This document shows positions 16,664 through 25,931 of a stretch of 64,000 nt of DNA, one piece after another. The stretch spans positions 1,059,001 to 1,123,000 of the forward strand of contig NZ_FNSF01000001.1 of NCBI RefSeq assembly GCF_900105455.1, written 5' to 3'. Each line of letters starts with the position of its first letter. Position 1 is the first letter of the stretch. The stretch comes from Tenacibaculum sp. MAR_2009_124 (lineage in GTDB: Bacteria > Bacteroidota > Bacteroidia > Flavobacteriales > Flavobacteriaceae). A program made the translations under genes and the position numbers. The notes under the pieces are model-generated. The model did no database searches and was not told the DNA's origin. It saw only the letters and a list, made by a program, of their open reading frames with translations.

Positions 16664-18253
16664 TTAATGATTCAAAATCATATCTGAAGCCTTTTCAGCG
16701 ATCATTATGGTAGGAGCATTGGTATTTCCCCTAATTACATTAGGCATAATAGAAGCATCAACCACACGCAAATTTTGAATGCCATGAACTTTTAGCTCGG
16801 AATTTACGACTGACATATCATCACTTCCCATTTTACAGGTAGAAGTTGGGTGGTATAAGGTTTCGGCTGTATTTTTAATGTATGCTAAAATTTCATCATC
16901 ACTTTCTAATGGTTTTTCAGGTTCAAAGAGACTTTTCCTGTAGGGAGAGAAAACATTAGCCTTTCCAAGTTTTTCAGCCAATTTGTAAGCCCAAATAGCT
17001 CTAACTCTATCATCTTCTGTATCTAAATAGTTGTGATCAATGATAGGAGAATCTTTAAAATTTGATGAAGCTAATTTTACACTTCCTTTACTTGTTGGAT
17101 TCAGCACTTTTCCTCCAATTGAATATCCATTTCCTTTTTTGGGATTTCTTAATCCATGACTTACAAAAAATGTAGGAGCAAAATGAAACTGAATATCAGG
17201 AGAAGGTTGAGTAGAAGAGGAGCTAACAAATGCCCCAGCTTCGCCTACATTACTGTTAAAAGGTCCCTTTTTGTTGAGCGTATAATTGAGAAGGTTTTTA
17301 AAGACCACAGGGAAATTTTCTGCGGAATCTAAAGTCTTTTTGAAGCGACTATTAAAAATGGCGAAAAATACTAAATGATCCTGTAAGTTCTTTCCAACAC
17401 CAGGCATGTGATGTTCCACTTCGACACCATGCTCCTTTAATTCTTTTTCATCTCCAATACCGGATAGCATTAAAATTTTGGGACTGTTATATGCTCCAGC
17501 GCTAACAATTACCTCTTTGTTAGCAAGTACATTGTGAGTGGTATTGTCTTTATGGTATACAACCCCTTTTGCGCTTTTATCTTCAATTATAATTCGTTCG
17601 ACTTCAGCATTGGTAATGATTGACAAGTTTTTTCTTTTCGACGCAGGATGAAGAAACGCTCTAGCGGTACTACATCTTTCCCCATTTAAGTGAGTTACCT
17701 GATAAAAACCGAATCCTTCTTGAGAAACACCATTAAAATCTTGATTATAAGAATATCCAAGCTCTTTTCCAGCATTGACAAACATTTCTGATAATGGATT
17801 AGTATAATTACGATTAGTAACGTTTAAAGGGCCTCCTTTGGCGTGATATTCAGTATTTATGACTTCTTGATTTTGTGATTTTTTAAAATAAGGCAAGACT
17901 TCCTGATACGACCAGCCTTTATTTCCTAATTCACTCCATTCATTATAATCTTGTTTGCTACCTCGAATGTAAATCATAGCATTTATACTACTACATCCAC
18001 CTAACATTTTACCTCTAGGTAAATACATTTTGCGATTGTTCATGTGTTTTTGCTCGCTAGTACTATAATTATAATCGCTTTTGGTTTTAAATAACTTAGG
18101 AAAGGCAGCAGGAATTTTCACATTGTTATTTTTATCACTTCCCCCAGCTTCAAGGATTAACACACTATGTTTACCATTTTCAGAGATTCGATTTGCAAGC
18201 ACACAACCTGCAGATCCCGCCCCAATTATTATATAGTCAAATTGCTTAGTCAT
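16664..18253 (-). CDS. GMC-family flavin oxidoreductase (choline dehydrogenase / AlkJ-like alcohol dehydrogenase)
   Basis: A 529-residue FAD enzyme. The N-terminal dinucleotide motif GAGSAG is at residues 11-16. GMC signature 1 is in PRGKMLGGCSSINAM, signature 2 in GAYNSPKILMLSGIG. The C-terminal catalytic His lies in HPTSTCKMG and the second basic/Asn position in the GNTNAPTIM block. The length and the R-G-K-M-L-G-G-C-S motif suit choline dehydrogenase and the alkanol dehydrogenase AlkJ. It is the last gene of a seven-gene operon, 14 bp after the nitronate monooxygenase-like gene. There it would oxidise an alcohol to an aldehyde for the aldehyde dehydrogenase encoded in the same operon. The true substrate is unknown. 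Confidence 0.9.
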   Translation of the reverse strand: MTKQFDYIIIGAGSAGCVLANRISENGKHSVLILEAGGSDKNNNVKIPAAFPKLFKTKSDYNYSTSEQKHMNNRKMYLPRGKMLGGCSSINAMIYIRGSKQDYNEWSELGNKGWSYQEVLPYFKKSQNQEVINTEYHAKGGPLNVTNRNYTNPLSEMFVNAGKELGYSYNQDFNGVSQEGFGFYQVTHLNGERCSTARAFLHPASKRKNLSIITNAEVERIIIEDKSAKGVVYHKDNTTHNVLANKEVIVSAGAYNSPKILMLSGIGDEKELKEHGVEVEHHMPGVGKNLQDHLVFFAIFNSRFKKTLDSAENFPVVFKNLLNYTLNKKGPFNSNVGEAGAFVSSSSTQPSPDIQFHFAPTFFVSHGLRNPKKGNGYSIGGKVLNPTSKGSVKLASSNFKDSPIIDHNYLDTEDDRVRAIWAYKLAEKLGKANVFSPYRKSLFEPEKPLESDDEILAYIKNTAETLYHPTSTCKMGSDDMSVVNSELKVHGIQNLRVVDASIMPNVIRGNTNAPTIMIAEKASDMILNH

Positions 18254-18267
18254 AGTTGTATGTTTTG

Positions 18268-19242
18268 TTATGTAATTAGTTTTGATAATCTGTTAGAAAT
18301 AATTGTATTCGCATCTAACATAATTCTATCTATTAGTTCTTTACAAGTTGGAATATCATTGATTAAGCCTGCAACCATGCCACAGCTCCAAGCACCTACA
18401 TCCATTTTTCCATTCATCATTACGTCTTTATATTTTCCAACTACATAGGGTGCTACTTCATCAAAAGAGATGTCTTTTCCTTTTTTTGCTTCTAGAGTTA
18501 CCAATTCATCTACGGCTTTATTGCTAAGAACACGTTCTGTGTTTTTTAAATCCCTCATAATAAGTCTTGTGTCTAGCTCAGAAGCATTTACTATGGCTTG
18601 TTTTACGTTTTGATGTACAGGTGCTTCTTTCGTTGCCACAAAACGAGTTCCCATATTAATTCCTTCAGCACCTAAAGAAAGGGCTGCTACCAATTGTGAT
18701 CCTGTTGCAAAACCACCAGAAGCGAGAAAAGGAATCTCCAGTTCTTCTAAAACTCTAGGTAATAGAATAAAATTCGGAATATCATCTTCACCTGGATGTC
18801 CTCCACATTCAAAACCATCAGCACTTACAGCATCACAACCTATTTTTTGTGCTTTTAATGCATGACGAACACTCGTACATTTATGAATTACCTTGATTCC
18901 ATGTTCCTTGAGAGTATCCATGAATTTTTCTGGACTTCTTCCTGCTGTTTCCACAATCTTTACGCCTCCTTCAATAATGGCTTTTAAATACCCTGGATAA
19001 TCAGGAGTGTTTACCATAGGCAAGATGGTTACATTTACCGCAAAAGGTTTATCGGTTAATTGATGGCATTTTTCTATTTCTTTTGCCAAATCATCGGGTG
19101 TGCGTTGTGTTAATGCAGTAATAGTACCTAAACCTCCAGCGTTAGATACTGCTGCCGCTAATTCTGCAAATCCAACATAATGCATTCCTCCTTGCATTAT
19201 TGGGTGTTCAACACCAAACATTTCTGTAAATTTTGTTTTCAT
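18268..19242 (-). CDS. Nitronate monooxygenase-like FMN enzyme (2-nitropropane dioxygenase family)
   Basis: A 324-residue TIM-barrel flavoprotein. The N-terminal IMQGGMHYVGFAELAAAVSN segment binds FMN phosphate-side elements. The DGFECGGHPGEDDIP block carries the active-site His, and ASGGFATGSQLVAALSLGAEGINMGTRF forms the phosphate-binding end of the barrel. Relatives include nitronate monooxygenases and FabK-type enoyl reductases. It lies 7 bp after the flavoprotein gene and 14 bp before the GMC gene, in the middle of a catabolic operon. An enoyl-reductase or detoxifying role is as likely as nitronate oxidation. Confidence 0.87.
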   Translation of the reverse strand: MKTKFTEMFGVEHPIMQGGMHYVGFAELAAAVSNAGGLGTITALTQRTPDDLAKEIEKCHQLTDKPFAVNVTILPMVNTPDYPGYLKAIIEGGVKIVETAGRSPEKFMDTLKEHGIKVIHKCTSVRHALKAQKIGCDAVSADGFECGGHPGEDDIPNFILLPRVLEELEIPFLASGGFATGSQLVAALSLGAEGINMGTRFVATKEAPVHQNVKQAIVNASELDTRLIMRDLKNTERVLSNKAVDELVTLEAKKGKDISFDEVAPYVVGKYKDVMMNGKMDVGAWSCGMVAGLINDIPTCKELIDRIMLDANTIISNRLSKLIT

Positions 19243-19249
19243 TACTTCA

Positions 19250-20587
19250 TTATTGATAATTTCCTAAACGTTTTACAGCTTTTTTTGCTGGTTTTGATAA
19301 AAAAGCAGCCTTTATAGCATATCCAAAATATTTAAGGATTGGTTCATAACTCATAAAATTAAGTCGTGAATGATACATCCATAAAGGAAAATATTTATGT
19401 AACCTCAGTAAATTATCGACTGATACAGAGAGTTGCCTTGGCCAATCTTCAATTTTTTCTGGATGTGGTATAGGAATGACTTTATTTTTAGTTTTTTCGC
19501 TAATATTTACAAGTTCTAATCTTGCTATGGCCGCTGCGCTAAAAACCTGTTGACAAAATAGAATAGGTTGAAGTGTAATTAAATTACCTGAAAATACAGG
19601 TTCTTTTTTTAGTTTAGCTAAACCATTTGCGGTACAATCTATAAATATGGAATCCTCCTTGTAAGTAATGGTCTCTTCTTGTAAAATTAATTCTTTGGAG
19701 GTTATTCGATTTACATATCCTTTTTGTATAATATTAGTTACACTTCTAAGTTTTGTAAGTTCATCGGTACTTACCGTTGCGCATCTCCAATTAGTAGGTA
19801 GGGAAGAGGTGTCAATTCGCATAATACCTCCAGATTTTTCCATTTCTAAGAATATATCGTCAGGGCGTTGTGCTTTTGTCAATTTTGATACATGTGTTAA
19901 AATTTCGCCTGATACACATCCAACTTGGGCTATATCTCTATTAAAATACCAAGCATCACTTGGGGTTATCCAATGAATATTATCCGTTTTAATTCCCCGG
20001 CCTATCAAGTATAGAACGGCATCTATACCCGTTTTTCCATTACCGATGATATAAAAGTTTTTCCATTTTTTGTATTCTTCAACTAAATCATTCAAAGGTT
20101 TGAATGGGACACCTTCATCCACTAGATATTTAGGTTTTGTTGTAGAGGGGACTTCAACTTTCATATAGGAAGCATTAACTATTTTTTTTCTGATATTGAA
20201 ATGCAGTACTTCATCGAGATTATCCATATTCTCTACCTTTCCGTTCCCTAAATAGTTGTGTTTACCTAAAAAAGTTACTTTTCCGCTATTTTCTAATTTT
20301 TCAATGGTTTTATTAAAATAGGTTAGAATCTCTGTTTTAGAAGAAAGATCTGTTGATCCATTTCCTAAAACACTAGAGTTTACACCATAATATGCTGCCG
20401 GTTGATGAAGCATTACATAAGGATATGCATTGTTCCAGTGCCCACCAACTTGAGGTCTACGATCTATAATGGTAATTGTTGCATGCGGATTTTGTGTATG
20501 CATTTCATCAGCAAAGGCCAGACCCATAGCACCCGCCCCTATAATTAGATAATCCGTGTGTATTTTTTTATGTAGTGGTGATATCAT
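19250..20587 (-). CDS. FAD/NAD(P)-binding flavoprotein, FMO-like
   Basis: A 445-residue protein with two Rossmann-type nucleotide-binding motifs: GAGAMG near residue 18 for FAD and GNGKTG near residue 187 for NAD(P). This is the layout of flavin-containing monooxygenases. I do not see the FMO fingerprint F-x-G-x3-H-x3-Y/W, so an atypical monooxygenase or a reductase is possible. The C-terminal 60 residues are basic and aromatic-rich and could contact the membrane. In the operon it lies 21 bp downstream of the styrene-oxide-isomerase-like gene. If it is an epoxidase it would feed that isomerase. Confidence 0.75.
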   Translation of the reverse strand: MISPLHKKIHTDYLIIGAGAMGLAFADEMHTQNPHATITIIDRRPQVGGHWNNAYPYVMLHQPAAYYGVNSSVLGNGSTDLSSKTEILTYFNKTIEKLENSGKVTFLGKHNYLGNGKVENMDNLDEVLHFNIRKKIVNASYMKVEVPSTTKPKYLVDEGVPFKPLNDLVEEYKKWKNFYIIGNGKTGIDAVLYLIGRGIKTDNIHWITPSDAWYFNRDIAQVGCVSGEILTHVSKLTKAQRPDDIFLEMEKSGGIMRIDTSSLPTNWRCATVSTDELTKLRSVTNIIQKGYVNRITSKELILQEETITYKEDSIFIDCTANGLAKLKKEPVFSGNLITLQPILFCQQVFSAAAIARLELVNISEKTKNKVIPIPHPEKIEDWPRQLSVSVDNLLRLHKYFPLWMYHSRLNFMSYEPILKYFGYAIKAAFLSKPAKKAVKRLGNYQ

Positions 20588-20608
20588 CCTTGAATTGAGA
20601 TTTAATAA

Positions 20609-21094
20609 TTAATTAGACTCTTTTGCTTTTTGAAAAGCACTTTTCATTAATATCCAAAAGGCAACAATCAAAACGAAAGCAAAAATCAATGCAGGCAATA
20701 TGCCTATAACACCAGCAATACTTGTTTTTCCAAGCGGATTATCTCCAAAGGTTAAAGCTCGGTGATTTCCTGCAAATAAACCTCCGTAATAAAAGAGTGT
20801 ATTGGCATATCCAGCTCCAACAAGCATCCAATACAATTTTTTGCATGTAAAAGTGGGTAGTTGCATTTTATTCATAACTACTGCAACTAAAATAATCATG
20901 AGCCCGTTCATAATTCCTCCACTATGTGCTCTTACCCATGCCGAAGGTGTTCCTGGCATTTCAAATTTTAAAATGTTTGTTGGGTAAATTTCAAATCCGC
21001 CTACTAAACTCATTACAAGACCGAAACCAGCCAAAAGTCCTATAATCATGATAATAGAACCATGACCTACCATTTTTAATTCTCTTTTATTCAT
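20609..21094 (-). CDS. Styrene-oxide-isomerase-like (StyC-like) integral membrane protein
   Basis: A 161-residue protein with four hydrophobic segments (about 10-33, 58-76, 86-107, 125-150). It resembles styrene oxide isomerase StyC over the whole length: MVGHGSIIMI, LVGGFEIYP, PGTPSAWVRAHSGGIMNGLMI and a later ANTLFYYGG / NRALTFG-like region. His57 (in RAHSG), Asn63 and Tyr103 fall where the StyC family, as I recall it, has its heme ligand and active-site residues. StyC catalyses the Meinwald rearrangement of an epoxide to an aldehyde. The gene lies between an OmpW-like porin gene and a flavoprotein gene, in an operon that also encodes an aldehyde dehydrogenase. The natural epoxide is unknown. 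Confidence 0.75.
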   Translation of the reverse strand: MNKRELKMVGHGSIIMIIGLLAGFGLVMSLVGGFEIYPTNILKFEMPGTPSAWVRAHSGGIMNGLMIILVAVVMNKMQLPTFTCKKLYWMLVGAGYANTLFYYGGLFAGNHRALTFGDNPLGKTSIAGVIGILPALIFAFVLIVAFWILMKSAFQKAKESN

Positions 21095-21121
21095 TATAAC
21101 ATGTGTTGATTAGTTTATTTT

Positions 21122-21775
21122 TTAAAAGTTATATACCATACCAAATTGTATTGCTATTGGATTAAGTGTTAAGGTTGCCGTTGCGGGAGCTCCTCCTAAA
21201 ACCGGAATTGCTGAGGCTACGGAACCTATGGCGTCAGTTTTTAGAAAACTATATGTAGCGGAGGCATTAATTCCTATTTTGTCATTGAAAAAATAGTCTA
21301 TTCCTCCTCTAACAGATATTCCAAAAGCATTATCAGCTTCTAAGTTTGTTAAAGCATTATCTTCCGTATCAATAATTGCGTAGACAATACCAGCACCTAA
21401 AAAAGGTTTGAATTTATCAATATCAAAATGGTAGTTTCCTAGTAAAAATAAAGGAGTAATGGTAGCCTCACCAATGGTAAGTGTCGATAATGGACCTTCT
21501 CCTTGTATTGACGTTTTTGGTGGAATCGTAAGTACTGTAGAGAGTGAAATATTGTCATTCAAAAAATACCCTATCTGAATAGCTCCTGTACTAGGATCGG
21601 AAAGTTTTAATGTAGCCCCATCAATCGTATTTCCTGCAATACTTACAGAACTACTTTCTTGAAAGCTTATTTGCAAGAATCCAGCCTGCGCATAAAATCC
21701 TTTTTGAGCATTAGAAACTCCGATAGTAGATAAGAATAATAAAAATGTGATTAGTGATTGTTTTAAATTGTTCAT
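21122..21775 (-). CDS. OmpW/AlkL-family outer-membrane protein
   Basis: A 217-residue protein with a clear signal peptide (cleavage near residues 23-24 after VSNAQ) and an eight-stranded beta-barrel pattern ending in the aromatic terminal strand GMVYNF. The block FKPFLGAGIVYAIID followed by FGISVRGGIDYFFND is characteristic of OmpW/AlkL. AlkL-type members pass hydrophobic compounds across the outer membrane. Its place between the aldehyde dehydrogenase and styrene-oxide-isomerase-like genes points to uptake of the operon's hydrophobic substrate. Confidence 0.85.
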   Translation of the reverse strand: MNNLKQSLITFLLFLSTIGVSNAQKGFYAQAGFLQISFQESSSVSIAGNTIDGATLKLSDPSTGAIQIGYFLNDNISLSTVLTIPPKTSIQGEGPLSTLTIGEATITPLFLLGNYHFDIDKFKPFLGAGIVYAIIDTEDNALTNLEADNAFGISVRGGIDYFFNDKIGINASATYSFLKTDAIGSVASAIPVLGGAPATATLTLNPIAIQFGMVYNF

Positions 21776-21807
21776 CTTTATTGTGTTAATTATTTGTTAG
21801 TTCATCA

Positions 21808-23235
21808 TCAAAAAAACTTAATAGTTAAGTCAATTAATTTCTGCTTGAAATCGTTGTAAGGAGGAAGTAACAACTCAAGAGCATTGGGAATATGCTGTTT
21901 TAGAATACCTCTTGGGTTTGAAAATGATTCAAATCCGTACCACCCATGTCCTTTTCCAATTCCACTATTGTTTGATCCTCCAAAGGGAAGGTTGGTGTTA
22001 AAGAAATGTACGGCTGAATGATTGATGCATCCACCTCCAGCTCGAGTATTTTCTAAAATGTAGTTGACATTCTTTTTACTTTTACTAAAAACATAAAGGG
22101 CAAGAGGTTTTTCTTTCTCATTAATTTTATCAATTATCTGATTGAGATTGTTAAACGTGTGAATAGGTAAAACAGGACCAAATATTTCTTGCTCCATAAT
22201 TTTTGAATTCTCACCGACATTACTCAAAACAGTAGGAGAGATGTAGTTGTCATTACTATTTAATTGATTTCCTGTTTCAACGATTGAACCATTTTCTATT
22301 GCATTATCAATTAGTCTTTTTATTCTTTCATGATGCTTATTATTTACAATACGGTTATAAGAGTCTTCATTGGAAGCATTTTCAGAATAGAATTTTAAAA
22401 TGTACTGTTTTACCTTTTTCAAAAAATCATTAGCTATTGATTCATGAACGAAAACGTAGTCAGGTGCTATACAAACTTGACCATTATTTAAAAATTTTCC
22501 CCAAGCAATTCTTCTAGCTGCGGTATCAATATTGGCGGTATTGTCGACAATAGTTGGTGATTTTCCTCCCAATTCCAGAGTAACCGAGGTTAGATGTTTT
22601 GAAGCTGCCTCCATAACTACTTTTCCAATAGAAGGCGCCCCAGTAAAAAAGATATGATTAAAAGGTAGACTCAATATCTTTTTAGAGGTCTCAATTCCTC
22701 CTTCGACAAGTACTACTTCATTTTCTTCGAATACTTCTGAAATTATTTTTTTCATTAATGAAGAAGAATGCGGCGTATGTTCAGAGGGTTTCACCATAAT
22801 TGTGTTTCCTGCTGAAATAGCACTAACCAAAGGCCCTAAAGTAAGATTAAAGGGGAAATTCCATGGAGATATAATTAATACAACGCCTTTAGGTTCATAT
22901 TTAATGAAAGAGCTAGAGCCCAGCAATGCTAAAGGAGTTCCTACTCTATGTTTTCTAGTCCACTTTCTTAAGTGCCTTCTAGCATGTTTAATTTCGCTAG
23001 TGACAGGATATACTTCTGTTAAATCAACTTCACTAGGATGTTTTCTGAAGTCCTTATACATCGCTTCTTTAATTTGAGGTCTGTATTTTAGGACTGTATC
23101 GTATAACTTTTTTAATTTTTTCTTTTTATCAGAAACACTTTCATTTCCTATTTTAAATTGATTTTGTTTAAGGAGTTGAAACTTTTCATCAATTATTGAT
23201 GTACTGGTTTCTGGTGAAACTAATGTATTGTTCAT
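21808..23235 (-). CDS. Aldehyde dehydrogenase, ALDH3/AlkH-like
   Basis: A 475-residue NAD(P)-dependent aldehyde dehydrogenase. It shows SPWNFPFNL with the active-site Asn, LELGGKSP with the catalytic Glu, GQVCIAPDYV with the nucleophilic Cys, and EIFGPVLP. The lack of an N-terminal extension and the hydrophobic C-terminal tail (LLPPYNDF, then a basic-hydrophobic helix) resemble class 3 fatty aldehyde dehydrogenases that associate with membranes. It starts 1 bp after the acyl-CoA ligase gene ends. In the operon it would turn the aldehyde from the isomerase or the GMC enzyme into a carboxylic acid. Confidence 0.92.
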   Translation of the reverse strand: MNNTLVSPETSTSIIDEKFQLLKQNQFKIGNESVSDKKKKLKKLYDTVLKYRPQIKEAMYKDFRKHPSEVDLTEVYPVTSEIKHARRHLRKWTRKHRVGTPLALLGSSSFIKYEPKGVVLIISPWNFPFNLTLGPLVSAISAGNTIMVKPSEHTPHSSSLMKKIISEVFEENEVVLVEGGIETSKKILSLPFNHIFFTGAPSIGKVVMEAASKHLTSVTLELGGKSPTIVDNTANIDTAARRIAWGKFLNNGQVCIAPDYVFVHESIANDFLKKVKQYILKFYSENASNEDSYNRIVNNKHHERIKRLIDNAIENGSIVETGNQLNSNDNYISPTVLSNVGENSKIMEQEIFGPVLPIHTFNNLNQIIDKINEKEKPLALYVFSKSKKNVNYILENTRAGGGCINHSAVHFFNTNLPFGGSNNSGIGKGHGWYGFESFSNPRGILKQHIPNALELLLPPYNDFKQKLIDLTIKFF

Positions 23236-23236
23236 A

Positions 23237-24808
23237 TCATTTAGTTTTAAGTTTTGTTTTATCTATATTTCTAAGTTCTTTCTTAAGAATTTTACCGGTA
23301 GCACTCATAGGTAAAGTATTCACAAATTCAATTGATCTTGGATATTTATATGCAGCAATTTTTTCTTTTGTCCATTGAATTAAGGTTTCTTCAGAAAGCT
23401 CTTGCTTGTCTTTTAAAACGACAAAGGCTTTAACTTCTTCTCCGTATTGATTATCGGGAGTTCCTACAACAGCTACCATAGAAATTGATGTATGTCGCAT
23501 CATAACTTCTTCCACTTCTCGAGGGTACACATTTAATCCTCCTCGAATAATCATATCTTTCGTTCTATCAACAATAAAAAAGAATCCATCTTCATCTTTG
23601 ATGGCGACATCACCAGAGTACAACCAGCCATTTTTTAAAGCTTTTGATGTAGCCTCAGGTTTATTGTAATATCCTTTCATTACATTATGCCCTCTGTATA
23701 TGAGTTCTCCTTTTTCTCCAACGGGAATTTCATTTCCTTTGTCATCTACAATTTTAACTTCTACTCCCCAAGCGGGTGTTCCAATACTTCCTCGTTTTCT
23801 TCCTACGGCTAATTGATTAAAGGTTACTACGGGTGATCCTTCAGACATTCCATAGCCTTCTAAAATTATCGCATTGAATTTAGATTCGAAATCTTCCAAT
23901 ATTTTAACAGGCAAAGAAGCCCCTCCTGAAACACATACTTTTAAATTATTACCAATATTCTTTATATCATAATTAGAAGTATCAGTACTTACTAACCCCC
24001 AATACATGGTGGGAACTCCAGCGAAAATGGATACCGAATATTGCTGCATTAAGTTAAGAACGCTTAGTGCATCAAAACGTGGTAATAAAACGCTTGTAGC
24101 GCCTTTGTAAATTCCAGAATTCATAAGGGCAGTCATCGCAAAAATGTGAAATAAAGGAAGCACAATTAATTGTATATCCTCATTTTTAGTACCGATAACT
24201 TCTGAACAAACAATGGCATTAAGTAATAAATTCGAATGGGTGAGTTCGGCTCCCTTTGGATTCCCTGTTGTACCCGAGGTATAGATGATAATAGCAGTAT
24301 CTTCGGGTGTTGTTTGAATAGTCTCGAAATCGGTAGATTGATCTCTTGTTAAATCATTTAATGTTTTTACGCCTTTTATCGTAGGAACTCCTTCAGGATT
24401 AGAAGTAATCATGTAAAAGTCTTGACATGAATCAACTTTTTTAAATCCTTCATAATTGTGTTCTCCCATAGGTAACTGAGCGGTTCCTTCGAAAGAAATA
24501 CAGATTTTTGCTTTGGAATCTTTAAGATGATAGGCAACTTCATCTTCCTTTAGTAGAACACTCAAAGGAACCACAACACCTCCTACTTTTAGGATACCGA
24601 AGTAAACTATTGGAAAATAAGGTAGATTTAGGCAATTTAAGGCTACTTTATCTCCTTTTTCAATTCCTATTTTTTTTAATCCATTAGCAACTTGATTCGC
24701 TTTTTTATTTATCGTTTCGTAATTTAAATGAGTATCTCCAAAAATAAATGCACTTTTCTTGGGATACGTGCGAGCACTGTCTTCTAGTATGTTACTTAAG
24801 TTTAACAT
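23237..24808 (-). CDS. AMP-forming acyl-CoA ligase
   Basis: A 523-residue member of the ANL superfamily. The P-loop-like motif YTSGTTGNPKGAELTHSN, the GYGMSEGSP motif, the GWLYSGDVA motif and the hinge and C-terminal Lys in ATGKILKKELR are all present. It resembles long-chain or medium-chain fatty acid ligases (FadD/AlkK type). It is the first gene of the seven-gene operon that ends at 16664 and is divergent from an AraC regulator gene. It would activate the acid produced by the aldehyde dehydrogenase to an acyl-CoA for beta-oxidation. Confidence 0.92.
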   Translation of the reverse strand: MLNLSNILEDSARTYPKKSAFIFGDTHLNYETINKKANQVANGLKKIGIEKGDKVALNCLNLPYFPIVYFGILKVGGVVVPLSVLLKEDEVAYHLKDSKAKICISFEGTAQLPMGEHNYEGFKKVDSCQDFYMITSNPEGVPTIKGVKTLNDLTRDQSTDFETIQTTPEDTAIIIYTSGTTGNPKGAELTHSNLLLNAIVCSEVIGTKNEDIQLIVLPLFHIFAMTALMNSGIYKGATSVLLPRFDALSVLNLMQQYSVSIFAGVPTMYWGLVSTDTSNYDIKNIGNNLKVCVSGGASLPVKILEDFESKFNAIILEGYGMSEGSPVVTFNQLAVGRKRGSIGTPAWGVEVKIVDDKGNEIPVGEKGELIYRGHNVMKGYYNKPEATSKALKNGWLYSGDVAIKDEDGFFFIVDRTKDMIIRGGLNVYPREVEEVMMRHTSISMVAVVGTPDNQYGEEVKAFVVLKDKQELSEETLIQWTKEKIAAYKYPRSIEFVNTLPMSATGKILKKELRNIDKTKLKTK

Positions 24809-24924
24809 TTATATTGAATTTACTATATTTTTTTGTTAAGTTTTTATTGTAATTGCTTGGAAATTATTAAATTAGCAAAAGCTTGTAACAAACAAATGAA
24901 AAATTCTTAACAAAAAGAAAAGGG

Positions 24925-24959
24925 ATAGTCTCAATTAATGCTTCAATAGTCTCAAATTA
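24925..24959. promoter_or_regulatory. Direct repeat resembling AraC half-sites
   Basis: Two direct copies of ATAGTCTCAA(A)TTA start at 24925 and 24946, exactly 21 bp apart, or two helical turns. This is the geometry of paired AraC-family half-sites. The second copy ends 11 bp before the ATG of the araC-type gene, so it would suit autoregulation and control of the divergent catabolic operon. Confidence 0.55.
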
Positions 24960-24970
24960 AGAAAAGAGAT

Positions 24971-25864
24971 ATGATAGATTTTTCAAAGCCCTCATCGCAA
25001 AGTGCAAGATTTACCGCAAAAAATTCAGAGCTCTACATGAGTTATGATGTTATTAACGAAAATCGTGAATATCAATTCGATAATCTGGTTTTCGCCTATA
25101 ACACACAAGGAAGTAAAAATGTTGATATAGCTAATTCTCTTTCAATTAATTTACAGCCAGGTACTGTAATCATGGGCGCTACTAAATTTGAAGCAAAGAC
25201 AAGTTTGCCCAATGCTTCTCTTGATATACCAACCGTATGTTTAGTAATAGAAATATCAAAAGAAAAAGCATGGAAAGTTTTGGAAAAGGTTAATGAACAA
25301 TATCAACTTCCTCATTTAATCAAAGAAGAAAGAAAAATTGATCCTATGGATGTATTTCATGGGAATGGAGGCAATCTTGTTTTGAATACACTTAAAAGTT
25401 TACAAAATCTATTAGCTGAAGATATTGCTTTTAAAGACTATTGGATAAATCTTAAAATAGAAGAACTTATTTTGTGTTGTTTACAAACTAATATGAGAAA
25501 GGTTCTTTTAGAAGGTTATTCTAAGAATTCGTTAATCAAACACCCCTTAGGTTTTGCTATTGAGTATATTAGGGAGCACTATAATACACGAATTAATATA
25601 AAAACGCTTGCAGACAAAGCTTGTATGAGCAAAGCCACTTTTTTTCGTCAGTTTAAAAATCATCTCGGTATGACGCCGATAACCTATATTCATTGTGAGC
25701 GTATGAAAGAGGGGAAAAAATTGTTGACTATGACTACGGAGTCAATTACGGAAATTAGCTATCGTTTGGGGTATGGTAGTTCTTCCTATTTTTCTTCGCA
25801 ATTTGAAAAAAATTATGGATGTTCTCCAAAAGAATACAGGAAATCTTTAAAAGATATAATTTAA
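24971..25864 (+). CDS. AraC-family transcriptional regulator
   Basis: A 297-residue regulator. The C-terminal ~100 residues hold two helix-turn-helix units, the first in IKTLADKACMSKATFFRQFK and the second in ITEISYRLGYGSSSYFSSQFEK with the GCSPKEYR end. The N-terminal ~190 residues look like the AraC_N ligand domain (PF06719 type). It is divergent from the operon 24808-16664 and convergent with the Rieske gene set, so it may control either. A 21-bp-spaced direct repeat just upstream supports autoregulation. The ligand may be a substrate or intermediate of the operon. Confidence 0.9.
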   Translation: MIDFSKPSSQSARFTAKNSELYMSYDVINENREYQFDNLVFAYNTQGSKNVDIANSLSINLQPGTVIMGATKFEAKTSLPNASLDIPTVCLVIEISKEKAWKVLEKVNEQYQLPHLIKEERKIDPMDVFHGNGGNLVLNTLKSLQNLLAEDIAFKDYWINLKIEELILCCLQTNMRKVLLEGYSKNSLIKHPLGFAIEYIREHYNTRINIKTLADKACMSKATFFRQFKNHLGMTPITYIHCERMKEGKKLLTMTTESITEISYRLGYGSSSYFSSQFEKNYGCSPKEYRKSLKDII

Positions 25865-25931
25865 AGATAGACGGTTGTTATAAATCGAGTTTATTAAACA
25901 AAAAAGGTACTGAACTTTTCTTTTACATATA

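Noticed and set aside
16664..24808. A complete alkane-degradation (alkBFGHJKL) operon.
   Set aside because: The downstream functions are represented, but no AlkB hydroxylase, rubredoxin or rubredoxin reductase is found in the window, and a styrene-oxide-isomerase-like gene is present instead.
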